Origin: Paenibacillus protaetiae
GTDB lineage: Bacteria > Bacillota > Bacilli > Paenibacillales > Paenibacillaceae
NCBI RefSeq assembly: GCF_004135365.1
Contig: NZ_CP035492.1
Location: forward strand, 3,406,001-3,470,000
DNA: 64,000 bases
Direction of reading: 5' to 3'
A program made the translations under genes and the position numbers. This document shows positions 32,460-42,209 of the stretch, in pieces; position 1 is the stretch's first letter; every line of letters begins with the position of its first letter. The notes under the pieces were generated by a model that saw only the letters and a list, made by a program, of their open reading frames with translations, was not told the origin of the DNA and did not search any database.

Positions 32460-34205
32460 ATGTTTTCGGTATTAAAGAAGCTGGACTGGTTTTTTGCAAT
32501 GAATTGGAAACGATACACGGTAGCGATCGTACTGCTGATTATGGCGGGAGTGCTCGATATTGTTCCGCCTCGGCTGATCGGCTACACGATTGACGGCATC
32601 AGCCAAGGCTCGTTAAGCGAGCCGGGATTCTACGGCATTATTACCGGGATGCTGGCGGTAACGGCGGTAGGTTATATTATTTCGTACATTTGGCATTATC
32701 AGCTGTTTGGGGGCGCATTCGTGCTGGAGCGTATTCTCCGCAACCGGCTGATGCGGCATTTGCTGAAGATGACGCCAATCTTTTACGAGCGCAACCGGAC
32801 CGGCGATTTGATGGCGCGGGCCACTAATGATTTGCGTGCGGTGTCGCTGACGGCCGGCTTTGGTATTTTGACGCTGGTCGATTCGAGCGCATTTATGCTT
32901 ATTATTCTCATTATGATGGCGGGGGTGATCAGCTGGAAGCTGACACTCGTATCGCTAATACCGCTTCCTTTTATCGCGCTTGTAATGGCGAAGCTCGGTA
33001 AAAAAATACATGAGCGCTTTATGGAAGCGCAGGATTCGTTTGGCGAATTAAACGACCAGGTGCTGGAGTCAATTGCCGGCGTCCGCGTCATCCGCGCTTT
33101 TGTCCAGGAAGAAGCAAGCAAGGAGCAGTTCGGCGCCAAAACGTCGGAGGTGCTCCACAAAAACCTGGAGGTCGCCAAAATCGACTCCATGTTTGAAGCG
33201 ATTATTAAGGTGCTGGTCGGCACCAGCTATTTGATCGGGATTTGCTTTGGCGCTTATCTCGTCTTCCGCAGCGAAATCACGCTGGGCGAGCTTGTCAGCT
33301 TTAACGTGTTCCTCGGGATGCTGATCTGGCCGATGTTCGCCATCGGCGAGCTGATCAACATTATGCAGCGGGGCAACGCTTCGCTGGACCGGGTGAACGA
33401 GACGTTAAGCTACAAGCCGGAGGTGCAGGAGACGGAGCATGCCGTTCAAGCGGATACGCCGGATACGATCCAATTCGATCATGTGACGTTCCGCTATCCG
33501 TCATCGGCGACGGATAATTTATCGGACATTTCGATTACGCTGCGAAAAGGCCAGACGCTTGGCATTGTTGGACGTACCGGCAGCGGCAAAACTACGCTGC
33601 TCAAGCAGCTTCTCCGCGAATATCCGCTGGGCGAAGGACATATTACCGTCTCGGGTGTTCCGCTTGAACAGCTGTCCATCGACAAGCTGCTCAGCTGGAT
33701 TGGTTATGTGCCGCAGCAGCCGATTTTGTTCTCGAAATCGATTCGCGACAATATTTATTTCGGCATCAAAGGCGAAGGCAGCGAGGAAGATCTGCCGCGG
33801 GCGCTTGCCCGGGCTTCGTTTGCCAAAGACATCGCCTATTTGCCTGACGGCCTGGAGACGATGGTCGGCGAGAAGGGCGTAGCGCTCTCCGGCGGGCAAA
33901 AGCAGCGGGTCAGCATCGCACGGGCGCTAATTGCGAATCCGGAAATTTTGATGCTGGACGATGCGCTTTCTGCGGTCGACGGCAAGACGGAAGCGGAAAT
34001 TATTGAAGGCATCCGGACGGAGCGTGCCGGCAAAACGACGCTCATTACGACGCACCGGCTGTCCGCCGTGCAGCATGCCGATCAGATCATCGTGCTGGAC
34101 GAAGGACGGATTGTAGAACGGGGCACGCATGAACAGCTTCTTCAGCAGGGCGGCTGGTACCGCGAGCAATTCGAGCGGCAGCAGCTGGAATCGGAGCTGG
34201 AGTAA
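32460..34205 (+). CDS. Heterodimeric ABC multidrug exporter, subunit 1 (BmrC/YheI-like)
   Basis: A 581-residue half-transporter with six membrane segments and a C-terminal ATPase. Walker A is GRTGSGKTT, the signature is LSGGQ, and the Walker B line is ILMLDDALSAVD. In that line Asp replaces the catalytic Glu, the mark of the degenerate site in heterodimeric exporters. The ATG at 32460 follows GGGAGG by nine bases. The length fits BmrC (585). It forms one exporter with the next gene and is probably controlled by the leader attenuator at 32131-32384. Confidence 0.93.
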   Translation: MFSVLKKLDWFFAMNWKRYTVAIVLLIMAGVLDIVPPRLIGYTIDGISQGSLSEPGFYGIITGMLAVTAVGYIISYIWHYQLFGGAFVLERILRNRLMRHLLKMTPIFYERNRTGDLMARATNDLRAVSLTAGFGILTLVDSSAFMLIILIMMAGVISWKLTLVSLIPLPFIALVMAKLGKKIHERFMEAQDSFGELNDQVLESIAGVRVIRAFVQEEASKEQFGAKTSEVLHKNLEVAKIDSMFEAIIKVLVGTSYLIGICFGAYLVFRSEITLGELVSFNVFLGMLIWPMFAIGELINIMQRGNASLDRVNETLSYKPEVQETEHAVQADTPDTIQFDHVTFRYPSSATDNLSDISITLRKGQTLGIVGRTGSGKTTLLKQLLREYPLGEGHITVSGVPLEQLSIDKLLSWIGYVPQQPILFSKSIRDNIYFGIKGEGSEEDLPRALARASFAKDIAYLPDGLETMVGEKGVALSGGQKQRVSIARALIANPEILMLDDALSAVDGKTEAEIIEGIRTERAGKTTLITTHRLSAVQHADQIIVLDEGRIVERGTHEQLLQQGGWYREQFERQQLESELE

Positions 34206-34249
34206 GGAATCAAGTGAGGAAACGGCAAGGAATGGAGGGGCTGTAAACG

Positions 34250-36301
34250 ATGAGTTCGAACCGCGTTGCAACCAAAAGCTCAACCGGCAAAAGGTTGTTC
34301 CAATATGCAATGATTTATAAAAAACCGATTATACTCGCACTGACGCTGCTGCTGCTGGCGGCAAGCGCAGAGCTGGCGGGACCTTTTATCGCCAAGCGGA
34401 TGATCGACCGCCATATTCTCGGCGTTGAACAAAAATGGCATGAAGTGGCCGGCAAGCAGGACCATGCGGTAGAGTACCGGAACAAATGGTACAAACGGGA
34501 GGATTATTTCAAGGCCGGCGAGACGCTTGGCCCGGAATCCCGGGTGCTGCAGGTCGGCAAAAGCTTTTACTTTCTGAACGGTCCGCTGGCGAGCGAGAAA
34601 GGCGAGCGGAAGGTGGAGGACGGCAAGCTGATGGTGGTTGATCCAAATACGGCAGCAACGACGGCCTATCCTGTCGCCAAGCTGTCGAAGGAGGAGCTGT
34701 TCCGCTTCTACAAGCCGGAAATACCGGGCATTTTGAAGCTGGGCCTGCTGTATCTCGGACTGCTGTTGCTGGTCGGTTTATTCACTTACGGGCAGCAGCG
34801 GCTGCTGCAGTTCTCGGCCAACCGGATCGTGCAGCGGATGAGGCAGGACGTATTCGCCCATACGCAGCGGCTGCCGGTCAAATATTACGACAATCTGGCT
34901 GCCGGCCAGGTCGTATCCCGCATTACGAACGATACGGAGACGATCCGCGAGCTGTACGTGCAGGTACTGGCTCAATTCGTAAACGGTATCGTATATATGA
35001 TCGCGGTCATCAGCGCGCTGTTTATGCTCAATGTGCGGCTGGCGCTGATCGCGCTGCCAATCGTTCCGATCCTGTTCCTATGGGTCATTCTGTACCGCCG
35101 CTTTGCGGTTGATTTCAACCGGATATTGCGTTCGAAGCTGAGCGAAATCAATGCGATGATCAACGAGTCGATCCAAGGGATGACGATCATCCAAGCGTTC
35201 CGCCGCCAAAAGGAAACGATGCAGGAATTCGACGAAATGAACGATTTCCATTATAAGTATCAGAACAAGCTGCTTAATTTGAACTCGATGACGTCGCATA
35301 ACCTCGTCAATACGATCCGGAATCTGCTGTTTACGCTGGTTGTATGGCTGTTCTGGGGCGATAATCTCGGCTCAGCGGTTACGGTCGGCCTGCTGTACGC
35401 TTTTATCGATTATATGAACCGGATGTTCTCTCCGATTGTTGGGGTTGTCAACCAGCTGTCGACACTGGAGACGGCGCGCGTATCCGCAGAGCGGGTATTT
35501 ACGCTGATGGATGAAGAAGGAACAGAGGTGGCGACGGGCAAAATCGACCGGTACAAAGGCGAAGTCATCTTCAAGGACGTCACATTTGCATACAAGGAAA
35601 AGGAATACGTGCTGAAGCGCGTCTCGTTTGCCGCTTCGCAAGGGGAGACCGTGGCGCTTGTCGGCCATACGGGCTCGGGCAAAAGCTCGATTCTGAACCT
35701 GCTGTTCCGCTTTTACGATACGAATGAAGGCACGATTGTCGTGGACGGCAAAGATGTGCGGGATATTCCGAAGCAGCATCTCCGCCAGCATATGGGCATC
35801 GTGCTGCAGGACCCGTTCCTGTTCACCGGAACGATTGCTTCGAATGTCAGCCTGGATAACCCGGAAATCAGCCGCGAGCAGGTTATTCAAGCGCTGAAGG
35901 ACGTAGGGGCTTACGACATGTTTATGCAGCTGCCGGGAGGCATCGACGAGCCGGTTATCGAGAAGGGCAGCACTTTGTCGGCCGGACAGCGCCAGCTCAT
36001 CTCCTTCGCGCGGGCGCTGGCTTACAATCCGGCGATCCTTATTCTCGACGAAGCGACGGCGAGCATCGACACGGAGACGGAAGCGATTATTCAGCAGGCG
36101 CTTGATGTGCTGAAGCGCGGCCGGACGACGTTTGTTATTGCGCACCGGCTGTCGACGATCCGCCAGGCGGATCAAATTCTGGTGCTCGACCACGGTGAAA
36201 TCGTGGAGCGCGGCAACCATGACGAGCTGCTGGAGCAGCGCGGCAAATATTATGCGATGTACCAGCTGCAGCAAGGCACTATGCTGACGGCGCAGCCGTA
36301 A
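34250..36301 (+). CDS. Heterodimeric ABC multidrug exporter, subunit 2 (BmrD/YheH-like)
   Basis: A 683-residue half-transporter. After the first membrane segment there is an inserted extracellular region of about 110 residues, typical of BmrD. The ATPase has Walker A GHTGSGKSS, an altered signature LSAGQ, and an intact Walker B with catalytic Glu (LILDEATASID). The intact Walker B here and the altered one in subunit 1 fit a pair with one working and one degenerate site. GGAGGGG precedes the ATG. A 14-bp bidirectional terminator follows. Confidence 0.94.
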   Translation: MSSNRVATKSSTGKRLFQYAMIYKKPIILALTLLLLAASAELAGPFIAKRMIDRHILGVEQKWHEVAGKQDHAVEYRNKWYKREDYFKAGETLGPESRVLQVGKSFYFLNGPLASEKGERKVEDGKLMVVDPNTAATTAYPVAKLSKEELFRFYKPEIPGILKLGLLYLGLLLLVGLFTYGQQRLLQFSANRIVQRMRQDVFAHTQRLPVKYYDNLAAGQVVSRITNDTETIRELYVQVLAQFVNGIVYMIAVISALFMLNVRLALIALPIVPILFLWVILYRRFAVDFNRILRSKLSEINAMINESIQGMTIIQAFRRQKETMQEFDEMNDFHYKYQNKLLNLNSMTSHNLVNTIRNLLFTLVVWLFWGDNLGSAVTVGLLYAFIDYMNRMFSPIVGVVNQLSTLETARVSAERVFTLMDEEGTEVATGKIDRYKGEVIFKDVTFAYKEKEYVLKRVSFAASQGETVALVGHTGSGKSSILNLLFRFYDTNEGTIVVDGKDVRDIPKQHLRQHMGIVLQDPFLFTGTIASNVSLDNPEISREQVIQALKDVGAYDMFMQLPGGIDEPVIEKGSTLSAGQRQLISFARALAYNPAILILDEATASIDTETEAIIQQALDVLKRGRTTFVIAHRLSTIRQADQILVLDHGEIVERGNHDELLEQRGKYYAMYQLQQGTMLTAQP

Positions 36302-36360
36302 GCGCCAAAGCCGCACGCGTTCCATAAGAATGGCATGCGGCTGACACGATAAACGTTATA

Positions 36361-36405
36361 ACAAAGAGGACCTTTCCGCCGGCTGCGGCGTAAGGTCCTC
36401 TTTGT
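36361..36405. terminator. Bidirectional terminator
   Basis: The perfect 14-bp arms ACAAAGAGGACCTT and AAGGTCCTCTTTGT serve the ABC pair and the convergent chemoreceptor gene. Confidence 0.88.
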
Positions 36406-36445
36406 TTATTGTAGTCCAATACGTTGTGCACGCGCTGTGGCGCGG

Positions 36446-38206
36446 TTATACCTTGAACTGATTAGCTTGCGCATTCAGCTTGTCGGCCGTATCGCGCAGC
36501 TGAACGGCGGAGCTGGTCACTTCCTCCATCGAGGCAAGCTGCTCTTCGGCTGCAGCGGCCACACGCTGCGAATGGATCGACGAGGTGGAGGCGATATGCG
36601 CCAGCTGATCAAGGGAAGCGGCAATCTGCTGCGTGCCGGCGGACATTTGCTCGGCAGCGGCGGATACTTCCTGCGCCTGCATGTTAACGGAGCGGATCGC
36701 TTCCACAATGGAGCGGAACGACTGGCCGGCTTCTTCGGAAATATGCTGACCATCGTTAGCCGCAAGCTTCACTTCCTCCATCGACTGCGTAATGGTATGC
36801 AGCTGGCTGCTTGTGCCTTGAAGAATAGTCCGGATCTGATTGGACGATTCTTTCGACCGTTCCGCCAGCTGGCGGATTTCTTCGGCAACAACCGCAAAGC
36901 CTTTGCCGTGTTCGCCGGCTCGCGCCGCTTCGATCGAGGCGTTCAGAGCAAGCAGGTTGGTTTGAACGGCCACGTCGTTAATCATGCCGAGAATGCTTTG
37001 AATCTGCTCGCCATGGCTTTCAAATTCCTCCAAGGCCGCTACAGAGCTGTTCATTTTGGCAGAGATCGAATTCATTTGCGTGATCGACTGCTGGATGATC
37101 GTACCGCCGTCTTCAGCAAGGCGGGCGGCATCCGAGGTCAGCTCGGCTACGTTGGATGACGATTCGGCAATCCGCATAATGCCGACGTTCATCTCATTCA
37201 TGGACCGCTGGCACTCCTCGGTGCTTTGCAGCTGCGTATCGCTGCCGGCTGCAACTTCTTGGATCGCTCCCGCAACTTCTTCTGTGGCGCGGGCCGTCTG
37301 GTCCGAGCTTTCCTGCAGCGCAAGCGCAGCTTCGGCTACTTGCGACGTGGCTGTCCGCACGCTGCTGGTCAGCTCCCGCAGGCTGGCAATCATGGCGTTA
37401 AACGCCTGTGACACTTTGCCGATTTCGTTATGGCTTTTAACCGCAACGCTTTGCGTCAAATCGCCTTGCGCCGCCAGTGCGGAAGCTTCCGCCAGCCGGT
37501 TGAGCGGCCGCAGCGCGGCGCGCAGCAAAACAACGACAATCAGCACAGAGATAAGGGAAAAGACAACGGCGATGCCGACGTTAGTCCATACCATCCGGCT
37601 TAAATCGTGCTGCATGTTGCCGTAGTTGAAATCAACGCCAAACAACGCGATAATGTCGCCCTGCGGGCCAAGAAGCGGGGCCAGATAGGTTACCCACGTC
37701 CCTTGATCGTCCGTGTAAGCTGCACTTAGAACACCGCCTTTTTTCAGCTTAACCGCCGCTTCATAGGCCGCTTTAAAAGCGGAGTTGAGCGGATACATCG
37801 TTCCGGTGTTAATGCCGGCGTCGCGCAGCTTTTTGTTGCCGCTGATGAACGCCAGCTGATCGGTTCCGTCCTGTGTGACGGCTTGCGGCATGAACAGGTA
37901 TGTATTCGTAATCCAGCCGTCGCTGTCCACGGCGTCGAGCGAACTTCTAAGCGAATCAAATGAGCTGTCCTCGCTGCCCAATCCTTCTTTGATCCGGTAT
38001 GTCGCAACGGAAAGCGATGCCTGGTCGGCCTCAATCTGCTGGCTTAAAATAAGTCCGGCACGTTCCATTTCATGCAAATAATTCGTCTTTTGGCTGCTGT
38101 ATGAAATCCATTCAAGCACGGATACGACAACAATCAGAAGCACGGCAAGCATTATAGAGCCGGTGACAACAAGGCTTCTGCTTCTCAGCTTGTGTAATAA
38201 CATCAT
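36446..38206 (-). CDS. Methyl-accepting chemotaxis protein
   Basis: A 586-residue chemoreceptor. Membrane segments lie at about 14-34 and 205-230 and enclose an extracellular sensor (dCache-like). A HAMP domain follows ([20 protein letters not shown]), then a long coiled signalling domain whose tip is the conserved [20 protein letters not shown]. It signals to CheW/CheA. AAGGGGAA lies before the paired ATGs at 38206 and 38203. No chemotaxis partners are in the window. The ligand is unknown. Confidence 0.95.
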   Translation of the reverse strand: MMLLHKLRSRSLVVTGSIMLAVLLIVVVSVLEWISYSSQKTNYLHEMERAGLILSQQIEADQASLSVATYRIKEGLGSEDSSFDSLRSSLDAVDSDGWITNTYLFMPQAVTQDGTDQLAFISGNKKLRDAGINTGTMYPLNSAFKAAYEAAVKLKKGGVLSAAYTDDQGTWVTYLAPLLGPQGDIIALFGVDFNYGNMQHDLSRMVWTNVGIAVVFSLISVLIVVVLLRAALRPLNRLAEASALAAQGDLTQSVAVKSHNEIGKVSQAFNAMIASLRELTSSVRTATSQVAEAALALQESSDQTARATEEVAGAIQEVAAGSDTQLQSTEECQRSMNEMNVGIMRIAESSSNVAELTSDAARLAEDGGTIIQQSITQMNSISAKMNSSVAALEEFESHGEQIQSILGMINDVAVQTNLLALNASIEAARAGEHGKGFAVVAEEIRQLAERSKESSNQIRTILQGTSSQLHTITQSMEEVKLAANDGQHISEEAGQSFRSIVEAIRSVNMQAQEVSAAAEQMSAGTQQIAASLDQLAHIASTSSIHSQRVAAAAEEQLASMEEVTSSAVQLRDTADKLNAQANQFKV

Positions 38207-38331
38207 GGTTCCCCTTCCAGTTATAAGGCTGGTTGTCTGATCTAGGTGAAATTCTTCACTAATCGTATCAAGAAGGTATTAGCTGAGTACAAAACAATTG
38301 TTAGAAATTTGTTATACCTCATTTTGGGCAG

Positions 38332-38360
38332 TTGACTGGCAATTTTTGTTTTGATATAGT
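38332..38360 (+). promoter_or_regulatory. Promoter of the marR-MMPL operon
   Basis: TTGACT and TATAGT are separated by 17 bases. The -10 is inside the left arm of the operator. Confidence 0.75.
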
Positions 38361-38394
38361 TCTACTATCGAACTGTTTGATAATAGAACTATAT
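38354..38394. promoter_or_regulatory. Candidate MarR operator
   Basis: The perfect 11-bp arms ATATAGTTCTA and TAGAACTATAT are 19 bases apart. A further GAACT lies between them and pairs with AGTTC of the left arm. The element starts in the -10 box. Confidence 0.7.
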
Positions 38395-38448
38395 GCACGA
38401 GCCTCTGAGGCAGTTAACGGCCTGCAGATGCAGGAAGGGGAACTATAC

Positions 38449-38928
38449 ATGAACGAATCCATTGACAAACAACTGCTGCATGAGCTGATTGACCGGTACG
38501 CCAATGCATTGTTCAAGGTAAACCGCCGGATTAATGCGATGACCAAGGAGCTGCTGCCTGAAGGGCTGACGGTGGACCAGTTCTCGACGCTGGGTTATTT
38601 GCGGGATCGGCATAACGTGACCTCGTCGGAGCTGGCGGACATCTTTTGCGTGGGAAAAAGCTCCATTACCGCGATTGTGAACCGGCTTGTCGACAAGGAG
38701 CTTATTCGCCGGATTCCCGATGACAAAGACCGCCGATTCATTTATTTGAAGCTGAGCGAGAAAGGGCAGGCGGTCTTTGATGAAATGAACGGCAAGCTGG
38801 TTGAAATTATGGCCGTTATTATCGGGCATATCGACAGGCAGGAGGCGCTTGGCTTCATCGAAACGTTTGAGATGCTGGGCCGGCTGATGGAAGGGGACGG
38901 AGAGTCTCTGCAATGTTCTAAAGGATAG
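38449..38928 (+). CDS. MarR family transcriptional regulator
   Basis: A 159-residue winged-helix regulator. The DNA-binding region is at about 50-110 (VTSSELADIFCVGKSSITAI, then DDKDRRFIYLKLSEKG with the wing DxRxR-type motif). The ATG at 38449 follows GGAAGGGGA; the open frame before it covers the promoter. It lies directly upstream of the MMPL transporter gene and downstream of a clear inverted repeat. It probably represses itself and the exporter. Confidence 0.94.
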   Translation: MNESIDKQLLHELIDRYANALFKVNRRINAMTKELLPEGLTVDQFSTLGYLRDRHNVTSSELADIFCVGKSSITAIVNRLVDKELIRRIPDDKDRRFIYLKLSEKGQAVFDEMNGKLVEIMAVIIGHIDRQEALGFIETFEMLGRLMEGDGESLQCSKG

Positions 38929-38939
38929 GAGCTAAAGAG

Positions 38940-40139
38940 ATGAGGACGATACTAAAGTTCAAGTGGGTTATTGCAGCGGTTTGGATGGTTGCGGCAGCCG
39001 GACTTATGCTGAGCGCTCCGAATATGGCGGATCTGGTCCGGGATAAGGGGCAAATATCGGTTCCGTCCGGCGAGACGTCGGTGAAAGCGGCCGAGTTAGC
39101 GAAAGCAATCGGCAGCGGGGACAGCGGCGGAGAAGCTACGCTTCTTGTGTTCCATAAGGAGGGCGGGTTATCGGACAGCGAGCTGGCGGAAGCCAAGGCC
39201 GGTGTCGATAAGCTGAAGCAGGACGCCGGCAAGCTGGGGATTACGGCGGTCACCACTCATTTTGACACGGAAGCGCTCAAAAGCCAGATGGTATCGAAGG
39301 ACGGCTCGACGGTTATGGTTCTGCTGACGGTAAATGTGGAAGGGAGAGAAGCGGCGAAGGTTATTCAGGACCTGTACGCGGAGCTGGACGGGAACAGCGT
39401 AGAGCATTATTATACCGGCAGCTGGGTCATCAGCGAAGATGTGCTCAAAAGCTCGCAGGACGGTTTGAAAAAAACCGAACTGATTACGGTAGCGTTTATT
39501 CTCGTTATCTTGTTTATCGTGTTCCGCTCGGCGGTAGCTCCTTTTGTGCCGCTGCTTGCGGTCGGATTCAGCTATTTGATTTCGCAGTCTGTCGTTGCGT
39601 TTCTCGTAGACTGGTTTAACTTCCCGTTATCTACGTTTACGCAAATTTTTCTGGTTGCCGTTCTGTTCGGCATCGGGACGGATTACTGCATATTGCTGAT
39701 CAGCAGGTACAAGGAGGAATTGGCGCATCTGGGCGACCGGACGGAAGCGATTATTAGCTCGTACCGGTCGGCGGGGCGGACAGTGCTCGTATCGGGGCTA
39801 GCCGTATTCGTAGGCTTTTTGTCCATCGGGCTGTCGGATTTTGTGCTGTTCCGCTCGGCGGTAGCGGTAGCCGTCGGCGTGGCCATTCTGCTGGCAGCAT
39901 TGTTTACGCTGGTTCCTTTCTTTTTGTCGGTGTTTGGCAAAGCGTTGTTCTGGCCGTCCAAAGGCAGTCTGGAGCATAAGCCAAGCAGGCTGTGGGGGCA
40001 ATGGGCAGCTTCTCGCTGCGCAAGCCGGTTTGGGCGCTGCTTATTTTGGCCGTCGTTACGGTACCGTTTCTTGCGGCGTATAAAGGCACAACCTCGTTTA
40101 ATTCGCTGGATGAGATCGGCGATAAATATAATTCGGTGA
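38940..40139 (+). CDS. MMPL/RND family transporter, N-terminal part (frameshifted)
   Basis: The first half of an MMPL-type membrane exporter, about 352 sound residues to the frameshift. It has an N-terminal membrane segment, an external domain, and five membrane segments including QIFLVAVLFGIGTDYCILLI. The protein makes sense up to SLEHKPSRLWG; after the five-G run at 39994-39998 the frame turns to noise (WAASRCASRFGRC). One added G would join it in frame to the part at 39992. The whole would be about 1,068 residues, normal for the YdgH-like group. It starts 11 bases after marR. Confidence 0.85.
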   Translation: MRTILKFKWVIAAVWMVAAAGLMLSAPNMADLVRDKGQISVPSGETSVKAAELAKAIGSGDSGGEATLLVFHKEGGLSDSELAEAKAGVDKLKQDAGKLGITAVTTHFDTEALKSQMVSKDGSTVMVLLTVNVEGREAAKVIQDLYAELDGNSVEHYYTGSWVISEDVLKSSQDGLKKTELITVAFILVILFIVFRSAVAPFVPLLAVGFSYLISQSVVAFLVDWFNFPLSTFTQIFLVAVLFGIGTDYCILLISRYKEELAHLGDRTEAIISSYRSAGRTVLVSGLAVFVGFLSIGLSDFVLFRSAVAVAVGVAILLAALFTLVPFFLSVFGKALFWPSKGSLEHKPSRLWGQWAASRCASRFGRCLFWPSLRYRFLRRIKAQPRLIRWMRSAINIIR

Positions 40140-42145
40140 AAGCCTTCGACTTGACGGCGGACAGTTTCGGTCCGGGGGAGACGCTGCCGACGTCGGTAGT
40201 CATTCAGTCCGGCGAACCGCTTGATTCTAAGGAAGGCATGGCGGCGGTGGAGCAAATCAGCCGCGAGCTGATGAAGGTAGACGGCGTTAAGGCCGTCCGC
40301 AGCGCTACGCGCCCGACGGGCGAAGTGACGGATGATTTTCTGGTGGCCGATCAGGCTGATCGGCTGAAAAACGGCCTGGACCAAAGCGGAGACGGGCTTG
40401 GCCAGATCGGCAGCGGTTTGTCCGAAGCGAACAAACAGCTGGCGGACAGCGCGCCGAAGCTGAATGAAGCGGCGGCCGGCGCAGCGAAGCTGGCCGACGG
40501 CACCTATGATTTGAAAAACGGCTTAAGCCGGCTTGGCGATGGGCTGAAGCAGATTGAAGCTGGGCTTCAGGACGGTTCGGACGGCGCGGAGAAACTGAGC
40601 GCGGGCCTGAAGCAAGCGCAGCAAACGGCGGAGCAGCTTGCGGCGGCCAGCCGGGATTTGCTGGCCGGCTACAAGCAAGTAGGCGGCAGCTTAAGCCAGC
40701 TTACCGCCGCCTACGGCAAAGCGGCAAGCGAGCAGGCGCAGCTTGCCGAAGGGCTGTCAGGGCTGCAGCAGAGCATCGGCAGCCTGCGGGACTCTTACCC
40801 GGGTCTTGCAGATGACCCGGCTTACCGGCAGGCGCTCAGCAGCGCTGCCGAGCTGCAGCAGAATGCCGCCGCCATCAGCGGCGAGCTGTCAACGCTGAAT
40901 GGACAGCTGTCCGGCCTTGGCGGCAGCCTGAGCCAAGCGAATGACGGCTTCGCGCAGGCGCTCGCCGGACAGCAGGCGCTTGCCGGAGCTATCGGCAAGC
41001 TGGCGGACGGCCTTGCGGACTTGCAGCAGGGCATCCGGCAAGCGGCCGCGGGCCAAGGGCAAATCATCTCGAAGCTGCCCGGCGTTACAGGGGGCATCGA
41101 CCAGCTGGCGGAAGGGCAAAAGCAGCTGCAGCAGGGCTTCAGCGATTTGAACAGCCAGCTGGGCGAGCTGACGGACGGCTTAGGCCAAAGCGTTACGGGC
41201 ATTACGCAAGTAAGCGACGGGCTGAAGTCGGCCGAAGGTTATTTGGACGGATTGACGGCTTCGCCGGATAAACAGCTGACCGGCTGGTATTTGCCGGAGG
41301 AGGCGGTGTCGAACGACCAATTCCAGACCGCGCTGAACGCTTATATGTCGCCGGACCGCAAGACAACAAAGTTTGATGTAATTTTTGAAGGCAATCCGTA
41401 TGAAAAAGAAACGATGAACCAGATTGATGATCTGGAGGCGGCCGTTTCCCGCGCCGTCAAAGGTACGGATTTCAGCGGCGTCACCTTTGCTGTCGGCGGG
41501 GTTACAAGCACCAATAATGATTTGAGCCATATTTCAAGCGCCGACTATTCGCGTACCGTTGTGCTTATGCTGGCCGGCATCGGGCTGATTTTGATGATTT
41601 TGTTCCGCTCTATCGTTATTCCGGTATACCTGATTGCATCGCTGCTTGTCACCTACTACACGTCGATGGCGATTACAGAGCTTATATTTGTAAAGCTATT
41701 GGGCCATACGGGCATTTCGTGGGCGGTTCCGTTCTTTGGCTTCGTCATGCTGGTAGCGCTGGGCATCGACTATAGCATCTTCTTGATGGACCGGTTCAAG
41801 GAATACCGGTACCAGCTGCCGCCGGAGGAAGCCATCCAAGAGTCGATGAAGCACATGGGCACCGTTATTATGTCAGCAGCTGTTATATTAGGAGGAACGT
41901 TCGCGGCAATGCTGCCTTCGGGCGTCATGTCGCTGCTGCAGATTGCATCGGTCGTGCTGGCCGGGCTGTTCCTTTATGCGCTCATCATTTTGCCGCTGTT
42001 TATCCCGATGATGGTTCGCATGTTCGGGGAAGCGAACTGGTGGCCGTTAATGAACGGCAAGCCGGGCAAACGGAGCCTCCGCGGCAGCGGATCTTCGCAT
42101 GGCAGCGAAACGGCTGTGGCCGTTTCCGGCGAATCCAGGCCGTAA
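39992..42145 (+). CDS. MMPL/RND family transporter, C-terminal part (frameshifted)
   Basis: The second half of the same exporter. From GTG 39992 it reads GAMGSFSLRKPVWALLILAV (membrane segment), then a long external helical domain rich in GL-QL-type heptads (about residues 110-440), then five membrane segments with VALGIDYSIFLMDRFKEYRY. No ribosome binding site stands before the GTG, so separate translation is doubtful. The gene is either broken in this strain, read by slippage at the G run, or miscalled by one base. Confidence 0.85.
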   Translation: MGAMGSFSLRKPVWALLILAVVTVPFLAAYKGTTSFNSLDEIGDKYNSVKAFDLTADSFGPGETLPTSVVIQSGEPLDSKEGMAAVEQISRELMKVDGVKAVRSATRPTGEVTDDFLVADQADRLKNGLDQSGDGLGQIGSGLSEANKQLADSAPKLNEAAAGAAKLADGTYDLKNGLSRLGDGLKQIEAGLQDGSDGAEKLSAGLKQAQQTAEQLAAASRDLLAGYKQVGGSLSQLTAAYGKAASEQAQLAEGLSGLQQSIGSLRDSYPGLADDPAYRQALSSAAELQQNAAAISGELSTLNGQLSGLGGSLSQANDGFAQALAGQQALAGAIGKLADGLADLQQGIRQAAAGQGQIISKLPGVTGGIDQLAEGQKQLQQGFSDLNSQLGELTDGLGQSVTGITQVSDGLKSAEGYLDGLTASPDKQLTGWYLPEEAVSNDQFQTALNAYMSPDRKTTKFDVIFEGNPYEKETMNQIDDLEAAVSRAVKGTDFSGVTFAVGGVTSTNNDLSHISSADYSRTVVLMLAGIGLILMILFRSIVIPVYLIASLLVTYYTSMAITELIFVKLLGHTGISWAVPFFGFVMLVALGIDYSIFLMDRFKEYRYQLPPEEAIQESMKHMGTVIMSAAVILGGTFAAMLPSGVMSLLQIASVVLAGLFLYALIILPLFIPMMVRMFGEANWWPLMNGKPGKRSLRGSGSSHGSETAVAVSGESRP

Positions 42146-42153
42146 TGGCCGAT

Positions 42154-42198
42154 GTACAGCCGCATTTTCCTTTCGGGGGAGGCGGCTGTACTTTTTTT
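42154..42198 (+). terminator. Terminator of the MMPL gene
   Basis: The perfect 10-bp arms GTACAGCCGC and GCGGCTGTAC are followed by seven T. Confidence 0.88.
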
Positions 42199-42209
42199 GG
42201 CAGATGGCA

